A stretch of 64,000 nucleotides of DNA from Bacteroidota bacterium. GTDB lineage: Bacteria; Bacteroidota; Bacteroidia; AKYH767-A; OLB10. Below are positions 55,108 through 64,000 of this stretch, piece by piece (position 1 is the stretch's first letter; each line of letters begins with the position of its first letter). The notes below the pieces were generated by a model. It was not told the DNA's origin. It was given only the letters and a program-made list of their open reading frames with translations, and made no database searches. Where the stretch lies: the NCBI GenBank assembly GCA_016717325.1, contig JADKFV010000003.1, positions 186,001 to 250,000 on the forward strand. Reading direction: 5' to 3'. A program made the translations under genes and the position numbers.

Positions 55108-56325
55108 ATGAATTCAGCATTATATATAGCGCGTAAAATTATTCGTGGCCGCAAGGATAAATCTCTTTCCAATCCCGTGGTGAATATTGCTGTGCTAAGT
55201 GTAGCGCTCAGTATTGCTGTTATGCTTATAGCAGTTGTAAGCGTGCAGGGTTTCAAAACCGAGATTGCCCGAATGGTAAGTGGCTTTGCCGGACATATTT
55301 CTATACGTAGTTTCGATAATAACGATTCGTATGAGGCCAATGCCATTTATACCGATAGCGTAGATGTAAAAAAACTCAGAGCAAATACCGATATTGCTGC
55401 AATTCAACAAATAGCTACTAAAGCCGGCATTCTTAAATCGCAAACCGATATGCAAGGCATTGCACTCAAAGGTTATGGCAGCGATTACAATCCCGAATTT
55501 TTTAAAAACAATTTAATAGAAGGACGCAACATTCGATTTGCCGATTCGCTTACCAACGATATTATTATTTCATCAGCTATATCAAAACAAATGAATCTGC
55601 ACTGTAACGACAAGGTGTTGTGTTACTTTGTGCAACAACCTCCACGGGTGCGCAAATTTAATATTGTTGGAATTTATAAAACCGGCCTCGAAGAGTTCGA
55701 CAACACAATTGTTATTTGTGATATTCGGCATATTCAAAAATTAAATTCATGGCAGCCAAATGAGATAGGTGGTTACGAAATATTTCTCCACGATTTTGAA
55801 AGTATTGATGAAGTAACTATGGCTGTAAACGAAGCTTCGTCATTTAACATACGTGCAGAATCTATCATCGAAAAATTTCCGCAAATATTTAACTGGCTCA
55901 ACCTCATCAATGGTAATGTGATAGTTATTCTTGTACTGATGATAATTATTGCCTGTGTAAACATGATTGCCACTTTGCTTATTCTTATTCTCGACAACAC
56001 AAATACCATAGGCATGCTCAAGGCATTGGGCGCGCGCAACAGAATGGTGCGGCAAATATTTCTTTACATAGCATGTTATCTTACTTTTTTGGGAATCGTG
56101 ATTGGTAATATTATCGGTCTTGGATTAGCTTTTATTCAACACAAATTCGGTTTATTAAAACTGCCACAGGAAACATATTACCTTGATGTTGCTCCCATTC
56201 AATTCGATTGGTTTTTAATTACGGGCATCAACCTTGGCGCATTCGTTTTATGCATTTTATTTTTATTAATTCCTATTGCATGGATTGCCCGTGTAGAGCC
56301 GGTAAAAGTGATAAGGTTTCAATAA
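55108..56325 (+). CDS. LolC/E-like ABC transporter permease (FtsX family)
   Basis: 405 residues. N-terminal membrane segment about 25-47 (VVNIAVLSVALSIAVMLIAVVSV), a MacB-like periplasmic domain (about 50-270), then three C-terminal membrane segments (VIVILVLMIIIACVNMIATLLILIL, QIFLYIACYLTFLGIVIGNIIGLGLAF, FLITGINLGAFVLCILFLLIPIAWI). LolC/E proteins extract lipoproteins from the inner membrane with the ATPase LolD. No lolD is adjacent. The several lipoproteins in this window would be possible clients. Confidence 0.8.
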   Translation: MNSALYIARKIIRGRKDKSLSNPVVNIAVLSVALSIAVMLIAVVSVQGFKTEIARMVSGFAGHISIRSFDNNDSYEANAIYTDSVDVKKLRANTDIAAIQQIATKAGILKSQTDMQGIALKGYGSDYNPEFFKNNLIEGRNIRFADSLTNDIIISSAISKQMNLHCNDKVLCYFVQQPPRVRKFNIVGIYKTGLEEFDNTIVICDIRHIQKLNSWQPNEIGGYEIFLHDFESIDEVTMAVNEASSFNIRAESIIEKFPQIFNWLNLINGNVIVILVLMIIIACVNMIATLLILILDNTNTIGMLKALGARNRMVRQIFLYIACYLTFLGIVIGNIIGLGLAFIQHKFGLLKLPQETYYLDVAPIQFDWFLITGINLGAFVLCILFLLIPIAWIARVEPVKVIRFQ

Positions 56326-56465
56326 AATTTTCATAAGCCATAGATACAAATAGTAAGTTGGTGTAAAAATATTCCTGTGATTAAATCCATCATTTATTGC
56401 TGAAAAAAAACACCATAACAATTTGGCTTTTGTTTTAAGCATTCAAAGAGTTGACAATGTTTCAC

Positions 56466-56503
56466 AAAAAAAAATGCAATAATCAAAAATGATTTATTGC
56501 ATT
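56466..56503 (-). terminator. Likely terminator of typA
   Basis: A 10-bp inverted repeat AATGCAATAA / TTATTGCATT with a T-run on the minus strand, about 110 bases past the typA stop. It lies opposite to the lolC-like gene and may serve both. Confidence 0.6.
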
Positions 56504-56611
56504 AATATTTATCATGACAAAAAATAATATTGGCTTCTTAATAAGACCTAAATTACATAAACTAGAAAATGATTATCAATTTTGCTATGCCCGTTCAAAA
56601 GCAGATTATAT

Positions 56612-58423
56612 TTATTGTGCTGTACCCGATTTTTCGTATCTCTTTCTGTCCTCATGATTCAAATACAACTTGCGAATGCGTATTGACAGTGGTGTAATTT
56701 CTACCATTTCATCACCTTGTATATACTCGAGGTTTTCTTCGAGCGACATGTTTATTTTTGGTGTCAATCGCACATTATCATCACTACCCGATGCGCGCAT
56801 ATTGGTCAATTTTTTCGGGCGTGTAACATTTACCACCAGGTCGCCAGGTTTATTTTGCTCACCTATTATTTGTCCACTGTATACATTCTCGTTCGACTCT
56901 ATAAAAAACACTCCACGGTCTTGCAAAGCATCTATCGAATATGGTGTTGTAACTCCCGGTTCGTGAGCAATCAACACACCATTTATGCGGCCCGGTATAT
57001 CGCCACGCCATGGCTTGTATTCCTTAAATCGATGATTCATAACCGCGCGGCCCTGTGTGGCAGTAAGCGCCTGATTACGTAAACCTATCAGCCCTCGTGC
57101 AGGTATTTCAAATTCCAGATGTTGCAAGTCGCCCTTAGGCTCCATTATCATCATATCGCCTTTACGCATAGTTGCAAGTTCTATTACTTTACCGGCACTT
57201 TCTTCGGGCACATCTACACTTAAAGTCTCGTAAGGTTCGCACTTCACACCATCAATTTCTTTTATCAATACCTGTGGTTGGCCTACCTGAAACTCATAGC
57301 CCTCGCGCCTCATGGTTTCTATCAAAATAGAAACGTGCAATATGCCACGACCAAACACCAAATACGAATCGGGCGATGCCGTTTCCTCCACACGCATAGC
57401 AAGGTTTTTTTCTATCTCCTTAAATAATCTATCGCGCAAGTGGCGCGATGTTACAAACTTTCCTTCCTTGCCAAAAAATGGTGAGTTGTTTATAGTAAAC
57501 AACATGCTCATAGTAGGCTCATCAACCTTTACTGCAATAAGGGGTTCGGGGTTTTCAAAATCTGCCACCGAATCGCCAATATCAAAATTCTCGATACCGG
57601 TAAGTGCAACAATATCGCCTGCATAAGCATGAGCAATTTTTTTCTTGCCCAATGCTTCAAAGGTCATCAATTCCTTAATACGCGTTTTCGTTATTTGCCC
57701 ATCGCGCTTACACAAACTCACAGGCATGTTCTCTTTTAGTTCACCACGCAACAATCGGCCTATGGCAATACGACCCACAAACGAAGAATAATCTAACGAA
57801 GAAATTAAAAGCTGTGGAGTGCCTTCATTGCGTGGCGCTTCGGGCACATGCTCCAATATGGCATCAAGCAATGGCGTAATATTATCTGTCTTCACTTTCC
57901 AGTCGGTATTCATCCAGCCTTGCTTGCTCGAGCCGTATAATGTAGGGAAATCTAACTGCTCCTGAGTCGCGCCTAAATTAAAAAACAAATCGAACACCGC
58001 TTCGTGCACTTCATCGGGGCGGCAGTTTTCTTTATCTACTTTATTGATAACTAATATTGGTCGCAACCCTGCAGTCAAAGCCTTCTCGGTTACAAAACGC
58101 GTTTGCGGCATTGGCCCTTCAAAAGCATCTACAAGCAACAGCACCCCATCGGCCATACTCATTACACGTTCTACTTCGCCACCAAAGTCCGCGTGACCCG
58201 GTGTGTCGATAATATTAATCTTGACACCCTTGTAAGTCACACTCACATTCTTTGCAGTTATGGTAATTCCACGTTCGCGTTCCAGGTCGTTATTGTCCAG
58301 TATCAACTCGCCCGAAGCCTGATTGTCGCGAAAAATATTTGTTTGATGTAATATTTTATCTACCAATGTTGTTTTGCCATGGTCAACGTGTGCTATTATG
58401 GCAATGTTCCTTATACTTTGCAT
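56612..58423 (-). CDS. typA: Translational GTPase TypA/BipA
   Basis: 603 residues from ATG at 58423; the open frame continues 20 codons upstream but the family starts at MQSIRNIAIIAHVDHGKTT. GTPase motifs AHVDHGKTT, DTPGHADFGGEVER and NKVDKE; then EF-Tu domain 2, EF-G-like domain 5 and the C-terminal domain unique to TypA (about 480-600). It binds ribosomes and helps translation under stress. Monocistronic. Confidence 0.94.
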   Translation of the reverse strand: MQSIRNIAIIAHVDHGKTTLVDKILHQTNIFRDNQASGELILDNNDLERERGITITAKNVSVTYKGVKINIIDTPGHADFGGEVERVMSMADGVLLLVDAFEGPMPQTRFVTEKALTAGLRPILVINKVDKENCRPDEVHEAVFDLFFNLGATQEQLDFPTLYGSSKQGWMNTDWKVKTDNITPLLDAILEHVPEAPRNEGTPQLLISSLDYSSFVGRIAIGRLLRGELKENMPVSLCKRDGQITKTRIKELMTFEALGKKKIAHAYAGDIVALTGIENFDIGDSVADFENPEPLIAVKVDEPTMSMLFTINNSPFFGKEGKFVTSRHLRDRLFKEIEKNLAMRVEETASPDSYLVFGRGILHVSILIETMRREGYEFQVGQPQVLIKEIDGVKCEPYETLSVDVPEESAGKVIELATMRKGDMMIMEPKGDLQHLEFEIPARGLIGLRNQALTATQGRAVMNHRFKEYKPWRGDIPGRINGVLIAHEPGVTTPYSIDALQDRGVFFIESNENVYSGQIIGEQNKPGDLVVNVTRPKKLTNMRASGSDDNVRLTPKINMSLEENLEYIQGDEMVEITPLSIRIRKLYLNHEDRKRYEKSGTAQ

Positions 58424-58453
58424 ATTCTGTTCCCTTTTTTTTTTTTCGGGGTG

Positions 58454-58461
58454 CAAAGGTA
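58454..58461 (-). promoter_or_regulatory. -7 promoter box of typA
   Basis: TACCTTTG on the minus strand, an exact match to TAnnTTTG, 30 bases before the start codon. The -33 box is weak. Confidence 0.5.
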
Positions 58462-59303
58462 GCAATAGTTTGCACAAATTCACTACTACACAAACTTACA
58501 CCTACATTGGCAAAATGCTCGAATTCTTTTTTATTAACGGGGGCGGTGGCCCCTCGTGTGCAACCGCGCCTTGCGCGGTTGCAATAAATGCGCTTCGCAT
58601 GGGGCAATCATGCAAGTTCGATTTTTAAGTCATTCGTTAAAGCCCGCAGTTACAATATGCTGCAGTTCTTCTGAATCATTGGGGAAAAGGCCTTGTTGTA
58701 TAGACATGAATGCCATAGTCTCCGCTCAATTTTACATTCCAAACCCGCAAGGTTTTAAAAACCTTGCGGGTTTTACTGCGCAAAAAAAATTCAGCGTAAG
58801 CAATAGAGCCGTATGCTCGGCTCAATATTGTAAGGATGGATTTCAATCCATTACATTAAGCGTAAAGGGAATTAAATCCTGACGGGTTTTTAAAACCCGT
58901 CAGGATTTTACGAGTGTATATGCCTTTTTGCTAATGGCAAAGCTTTATGTGCGCCCATGAAATAAATTTTTTCGTTATTATCCATCAAGGTTTGTGTCCT
59001 CACAAACCTTGATAATTTCATCAATCAATTTCTGAATACCATGGGTTAAAACCCATGGCTACATAATGCTCCATCCCTACGGGATTCAGGCGGTGCAGCG
59101 TTTGTTGCGAAAGCAATAGAGCCGTAGGCTCGGCTCAATATTGTAGGGATGGATTTCAATCCATCGCATTAAGCGTAAAGGGAATTAAATCCTGCCGGGA
59201 TTTAAAAACCTGTCAGGATTTTAAACATGTGCAAACAAAATATCCCATTACCAAATACTATATACTCAATACTCAATACTCAATACCTAATACCCAATAC
59301 TCA
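58462..59303. repeat. Spacer with multiple inverted and duplicated repeat elements
   Basis: 58560-58582 is a GCAACCGCGC/GCGCGGTTGC hairpin. 58741-58774 is an AACCCGCAAGG/CCTTGCGGGTT hairpin. 58871-59225 is a module of several palindromes (cctgacgggtttttaaaacc, caaggtttgtgtcctcacaa, ccatgggttaaaacccatgg) that recurs at 62054-62407. 59250-59303 is a heptad array (ctcaata, cctaata). A possible 28-codon ORF (58630-58716, minus) is listed separately. Confidence 0.7.
58630..58716 (-). CDS. Possible small ORF or gene remnant, 28 residues
   Basis: MAFMSIQQGLFPNDSEELQH... ends after 28 residues in GFNE. It has an in-frame stop three codons before its ATG and no clear ribosome site. It could be a fragment of a lost gene surrounded by repeats. 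Low confidence. Confidence 0.2.
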   Translation of the reverse strand: MAFMSIQQGLFPNDSEELQHIVTAGFNE

Positions 59304-61981
59304 TTACCTCTCTACTACAAATTTTATCGACTCTACTCTTTCCGCTTGATTATACTTCAACAAATAAAATCCGTTTGGTAGTTTGCTTATATCAATTTCC
59401 ATTTTAGTTGTGTGAGGTTGCACTTTTATTTTTTTCAATAATTTTCCGGTGGCCGAAATAATTTCCAATTGCTCGTTTGCTTGTGTTTGGTTTTTGAATG
59501 CAATGGTCAAATTATTTTTTGCCGGATTTGGCATCACACTAAAATTGTTTGCAAGTTCAATTTCGTTTTGTGCGCTTAGTACATTCATGCCAATTATTGT
59601 GTGTGCTGTGTTTGTAATTACAGGTGCATTGAAATCAAAATAAATAGCGGCAGTGCTCAATATAGAATCGTTAACCTGTAAAGTTTTTAAAGGTTGAATG
59701 CGATATCGAATATAACCATGACTACCCGGTTCATCTATATTACTATCGGGCAATTGGATATTTGGAAACTCGAACGAAGCAAGGCGACTCTGGCTATTGA
59801 GGCTAATGTTAACAGGCGATGACGATGATAAATACTCAAACGAACCAAGTTCTAATTGTGGCGGAATAATATTCTCAACTTTCACATTGAATGCAGTATC
59901 GTTGCCCGTGTTTTGAAAGTAGATTACATAATCCAAAAATGGAGGCACAGGATTTAGTTCCATAATGCCTAATGAATCTCTACTCACAATTATTTCGTTG
60001 GGGTCGTATGAACCTATTGTTTGCACCTCCCAACTTGCAGCATTGTTTACAATATTATAGTCATTAGCAAAAGGAAATATTTTTGCACTCGAATTAATTA
60101 ATGTGCCAATTTGTAAACCCTGATGAACGTATACTGTTATAGTTATGTCACCTTCACCATAAGGAACAAGCGCAGGCAAATTCCAAATTACAGAATCGGC
60201 ATACACATTATTTGGAGCAATGCTTGCTGAAACAAAATCAATTTTCGCATCCCGATAAAAATAAATAATTGGTGACAAAACAGTATTGCCAATATTTTTG
60301 TAATGGATATTGTAAGAAGCATTAAACCCACTGCGGAAAGGAGAAATGGGATGTATGCTGATAAATAAATCATTGACGACCATAGTAGGTTGAAAAGCAA
60401 AATCGTTTAACGAATCGATTTGTTGCGAGGCTGTAAAGGATGCCTGGTGTGTTAGTGGAGTGCTCGCATAATAATTTGTAGATGATGGACTCACAACAAA
60501 ATTTCCACTATCAAATACACCAATCGAGTAAGAACCATCACTTTGCGAAAATGCATACCTTCCAGTATTGGTTTCGGATATTTTTATTCCTGACATATTT
60601 GGTTCTCCATTATCTTGAACATTATTTTGGTTTAAGTCGGCAAATAATTTTCCGGTGATGCGGCTTGATGGGGAGAGTTTCATTACCCAAAAGTCATGAG
60701 AACCTTTACTATTTTCTGTTTTATTTCCCGAAATATTTGAAGATGATATTCCACCCAAAACATAATCTCCACTGGACAATGGAGTAATGGAGGTTAAGAT
60801 GTCATTATCACTTCCCCCAATTGTATTTTGCCATCCAATAAAACCTACGCTATCAATTTTTAATGCCCAATAATCCAAATCGCCATTAATATTTTCTGTT
60901 TTGTCGCCCGAAATAAGTGATCGTGATTCTCCACCGATAACATAGCCTCCATCGGTTGAAGGAGCTAATGTATGTAACCAATCATAATTATTCCCTCCAA
61001 TAGTATTTTGCCAAGTTAAATTGCCAATGCTATCAATGTTTACTACCCAATAATCCCAATTTCCTATACTGTTTTCAGTTTTGTCACCTGAAATGTCAGA
61101 GGTGGAATTTCCAGCTAAAATATAGCCTCCATGAGAAGATTCAAGCAGCGATGTTAATTGGTCATAGCCGCTGCCACCAATAGTATTTTGCCAAACAATG
61201 TTGCCAATGTTATCAATTTTTATGACCCAAAATCGGAAGCTCCATTACGGTTTTCTGTTTTGTCACCCGAAATATTTGACTCTGATGTTCCACCCAAAAT
61301 ATAACCTCCATCAGGCAATGCAGTAATGGCGCTTAAATTGTCATCATCACTTCCGCCTATAGTATTTTGCCACACAATATTACCAAGGCTATCAATTTTT
61401 ACAACCCAAATATCCCAAAGACCATTACTGTTTTCAGTTTTGTCACCTGAAATGTCTGATTGTGACCAACCACCCAAAACATAACCTCCATCAGGTGAGG
61501 GAACAATAGAATATAATTGGTCATAGTCACTTCCCCCAATGGTATTTTGCCAAACAATATTGCCAATGCTATCAATTTTTACAATCCAGTAATCCATTTC
61601 ACCATTACTGTCTTCTGTTTTGTCACCTGAAATGCTTGAATATGAATTCCCTCCCAAAACATAACCTCCATCGGGTGAGGGGATTATAGAACATATTAGG
61701 TCGAGGTCGCTTCCTCCGATTGTATTTTGCCAAACAATATTGCCAAGACTATCAATTTTTACTACCCAATAATCCAAAGAACCATTAATATTTTCTGTTT
61801 TATCGCCCGAAATATTTGATTGGGAAGTTCCTCCCAAAACAAAACCTCCATCTGGCGATTGAGTAACGGAATTTAATTGGTCTATATCACTACCCCCAAT
61901 AGTCTTCTGCCATTTTATATCATACTGCGCTTCGCAAAAAAGTGAAGTGAGTAAAAAAATGAATGTGATTTGTAGTTTCAT
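59304..61981 (-). CDS. Giant T9SS surface protein with seven 60-residue repeats, one-base frameshift
   Basis: N-terminal frame (from ATG at 61981): signal peptide MKLQITFIFLLTSLFCEAQ, then QKTIGGSDIDQLNS... repeats. In copy 4 the reading breaks at four A (61229-61232); one more restores SDFWVIKID and joins the long downstream frame, giving about 892 residues. Domains: seven copies of a 60-residue unit (TIGGSD.D.L.S...SPDGGYVLGG.S.S.ISGDKTEN.NG..DYWVVKIDS.GNIVWQ); an SdrD_B-like linker (GKLFADLNQNNVQDNGEPNMSGIKISETNTGRYAF); a DUF7619-like region (SYDPNEIIVSRDSLGIMELNPVP); T9SS sorting domain at the end (VMPNPAKNNLTIAFKN ... PNGFYLLKY). Exported adhesin- or sensor-like surface protein. Confidence 0.8.
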
Positions 61982-62477
61982 TGTGGTTTTGTTTTAGTTA
62001 TTCAGTTTGTGTAAATGTAGGAAATTATTTGTAATGCAATTTTTTTCGACAAATTAAATCCTAAAGGGTTTTTAAAACCCGTCAGGATTATACGAGTGTA
62101 TGTACCTTTTTGCTAATGGCAAAGCTTTGTGTGCTCCCATGAAATAAATTTTTTCGTTATTATTCGCCAAGGTTTGTGTCCTCACAAACCTTGATAATTT
62201 CATCAATCAATTTCTGAATACCATGGGTTAAAACCCATGGCTACAATATGCTCCATCCCTACGGGATTCAGGTGGTGCAACGTTTGCTGCGAAAGCAATA
62301 GAGCCGTAGGCTCGACTCAATATTGTAGGGATGGATTTCAATCCATTACATTAAGCATGACGGGAATTAAATCCTGACGGGTTTTTAAAACCCGTCAGGA
62401 TTTTAAACAAGATGCAAAATCAACAATCAAAAAACATAACAACAAAATAAATCAATAACGAAATAACCAAAAGCGAA
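61982..62477. repeat. Spacer duplicating the palindromic module of the upstream spacer
   Basis: 62054-62407 repeats the module at 58871-59225 almost base for base (same palindromes, same order). The stops of the two flanking T9SS genes are 3174 bases apart and the modules 3182 bases apart, so gene and downstream spacer were duplicated together. Confidence 0.8.
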
Positions 62478-64000
62478 TTACCTCTCTACTACAAATTTTA
62501 TCGACTCTACTCTTTCCGCTTGATTATACTTCAACAAATAAAATCCGTTTGGTAGTTTGCTTATATCAATTTCCATTTTAGTTGCGTGGGGTTGCACTTT
62601 TATTTTTTTCAATAATTTTCCTGTGGCCGAAATAATTTCCAATTGCTCGCTTGCTTGTGTTTGGTTTTTGAATGCAATGGTCAAATTATTTTTTGCCGGA
62701 TTTGGCATCACACCAAAATTGTTTGCAAGTTGAATTTCACTTTGTGCGCTTAGTACATTTAACCCAATTATTGTGTGGGCAGTGTTTGTAATTACAGGAG
62801 CATTGAAATCAAAATAAATGGCGGCAGTGCTCAATATAGAATCACTTACCTGCAAAGTTTTTAGTGGCTGTATGCGATAACGTATGTATCCATGACTACC
62901 CGGTTCATCAATATTACTATCGGGCAATTGGATATTTGGAAACTCAAATGCTGCAAGGCGACTCTGGCTATTGAGGCTAATGTTTACAGGCGATGACGAT
63001 GATAAATACTCAAACGAACCAAGCTCTAATTGTGGCGGAATAATATTTTCTACCTTCACATTAAATGCAGTATCGTTGCCCGTGTTTTGAAAATAGATTA
63101 CATAATCTAAAAATGGTGGCAAAGGATTTAATTCCATAATGCCTAATGAATCTCTACTCACAATAATTTCGTTAGGGTCGTATGAGCCTATTGTTTGCAC
63201 CTCCCAACTGGCAGCATTATTTGCAATATTATAATCATTAGCAAAAGGAAATATTTTTGCATAGGAATAAATTGCTGTACCAATTTGCAAACCTTGATGA
63301 ACGTATACTGTTACAGTTATGTCTCCTTCTTCAAAAGGGTTAAGTGGGGCAAGATTCCAAATTACAGAATCGGCATAAACATTGTCAGGAAGAACACTTG
63401 CAGAATCAAAATCAATTTTATTATCGTTATAAAAATTAATGATTGGCGATAAAGTGGTTGTGCCAATATTTTTATAGTGGATATTGTAAGAAGCATTAAA
63501 GCCACTACGGAAAGGTGAAATGGGATGAATGCTGATAAATAAATCATTCGCAACCATTGTAGGTTGAAAAGCAAAATCGTTTAACGAATCTGTTTGTTGT
63601 GTGGCTGAGAAATTGGCGGTGTGCGAGGTTGGGTTTGGTGTGTAATAACTTATTTGCGTTGGATTCACAACAAAATTACCAGTATCGAAAACTCCAATTA
63701 AATAAACTCCATCCGATTGAGAAAAAGTGTAACGGCCAGTGTTTGCCTCTGTAACTTTTATTCCTGAAATATTTGCTTCACTAATATCTTGAATATTGTT
63801 TTGGTTTATGTCGGCAAATAATTTACCTGTTATACGGCTTGAAGATGATAATTTTACAATCCAATTGTCATATCCGCCATTGCTATTTTCTGTTTTATTT
63901 CCTGAAATATTTGAGTTTGAATATCCACCTAATACATAATCCCCGTAATGATCACAAACTATTGCCGATAAGCCATTTTGTCCATTCCCACCAATGGTAT
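62478..64000 (-). CDS. Paralogous giant T9SS surface protein (N-terminal part outside the window)
   Basis: Open to the right edge, so partial. It contains the end of the 60-residue repeat region (TIGGNGQNGLSAIVCDHYGDYVLGGYSNSNISGNKTENSNGGYDNW), the SdrD_B-like linker (GKLFADINQNNIQDISEANISGIKVTEANTGRYTF), a DUF7619-like region and the T9SS domain. The last ~390 residues are nearly identical to the gene at 59304. The frame is unbroken here. Confidence 0.82.
   Translation of the reverse strand, partial: TIGGNGQNGLSAIVCDHYGDYVLGGYSNSNISGNKTENSNGGYDNWIVKLSSSSRITGKLFADINQNNIQDISEANISGIKVTEANTGRYTFSQSDGVYLIGVFDTGNFVVNPTQISYYTPNPTSHTANFSATQQTDSLNDFAFQPTMVANDLFISIHPISPFRSGFNASYNIHYKNIGTTTLSPIINFYNDNKIDFDSASVLPDNVYADSVIWNLAPLNPFEEGDITVTVYVHQGLQIGTAIYSYAKIFPFANDYNIANNAASWEVQTIGSYDPNEIIVSRDSLGIMELNPLPPFLDYVIYFQNTGNDTAFNVKVENIIPPQLELGSFEYLSSSSPVNISLNSQSRLAAFEFPNIQLPDSNIDEPGSHGYIRYRIQPLKTLQVSDSILSTAAIYFDFNAPVITNTAHTIIGLNVLSAQSEIQLANNFGVMPNPAKNNLTIAFKNQTQASEQLEIISATGKLLKKIKVQPHATKMEIDISKLPNGFYLLKYNQAERVESIKFVVER

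Noticed and set aside
58556..58882. 108-codon plus-strand ORF
   Set aside because: Runs through hairpins and dispersed repeats, with no motif or start context; treated as chance.
60188..60400. 70-codon ORF inside the giant T9SS gene, also at 63362-63574 in its paralogue
   Set aside because: Shadow frame of the coding strand, conserved only because the parent protein is.

Overview
The window looks like a chromosomal segment of an AT-rich member of the Bacteroidota, probably Chitinophagia/Sphingobacteriia-like. Four lines of evidence point there: many secreted proteins ending in type IX secretion (T9SS, type A) sorting domains; promoter boxes of the TAnnTTTG type found in this phylum; families typical of the phylum (GWxTD, DUF4296, DUF983, DUF4139, DUF4956, glutamine synthetase III, GIY-YIG next to tRNA genes); and Bacteroidota-style lipoprotein signals. 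There is no rRNA, phage, plasmid or CRISPR array. Most of the window is housekeeping.

Layout. 0-5.9 kb: tail of a T9SS protein, a lipoprotein, a second T9SS protein, purB and a family 2 glycosyltransferase. 5.9-14 kb: repeat-filled spacers, a PpiD/SurA-like foldase, a CNNM/CorC membrane protein, purH and a DUF4139 protein. 14-15.3 kb: the most unusual locus, a tRNA-Leu gene followed by a tandem 511-bp duplication of four tRNA-Leu-derived 3' fragments and two identical GIY-YIG nuclease ORFs, then tRNA-Gly. 15.6-23 kb: a SprT-like protein and a small partner, der, a LVIVD/choice-of-anchor B protein, ispF, and a four-gene operon (lipoprotein, VTC polyphosphate polymerase domain, DUF4956, DUF2490). 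23-36 kb: a membrane protein with a fascin-like tail, deoxynucleoside kinase, GWxTD lipoprotein, rlmB, an envelope protein, a TIGR01777 protein, photolyase, initiator tRNA plus era, a T9SS protein, DUF983 and ribF. 36-50 kb: a T9SS protein, an RND/MMPL exporter, rmlA, an epimerase, a flavin reductase, and an operon of [2Fe-2S] ferredoxin, dihydroorotase, DUF4296 lipoprotein, nadB and a LuxE-like enzyme. 50-58 kb: archaemetzincin-like lipoprotein, GNAT, glutamine synthetase III, LolC/E-like permease and typA. 58-64 kb: two paralogous giant T9SS surface proteins with duplicated downstream spacers.

Two window-wide patterns stand out. First, long spacers are built from degenerate heptanucleotide-phased repeats, usually starting at stop codons; two of them form exact 35-bp (5 x 7) arrays. 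Second, five and possibly six genes are interrupted by what looks like loss of one base, mostly in a homopolymer. The simplest reading is residual deletion errors in the sequence, so those genes are annotated as whole genes with a frameshift.

Functionally the window covers purine, pyrimidine, NAD, flavin and isoprenoid synthesis, ribosome-associated GTPases (Der, Era, TypA), nitrogen assimilation, lipoprotein and envelope biogenesis, and a large secreted/surface protein set. All calls come from reading the sequence; no database search was run.
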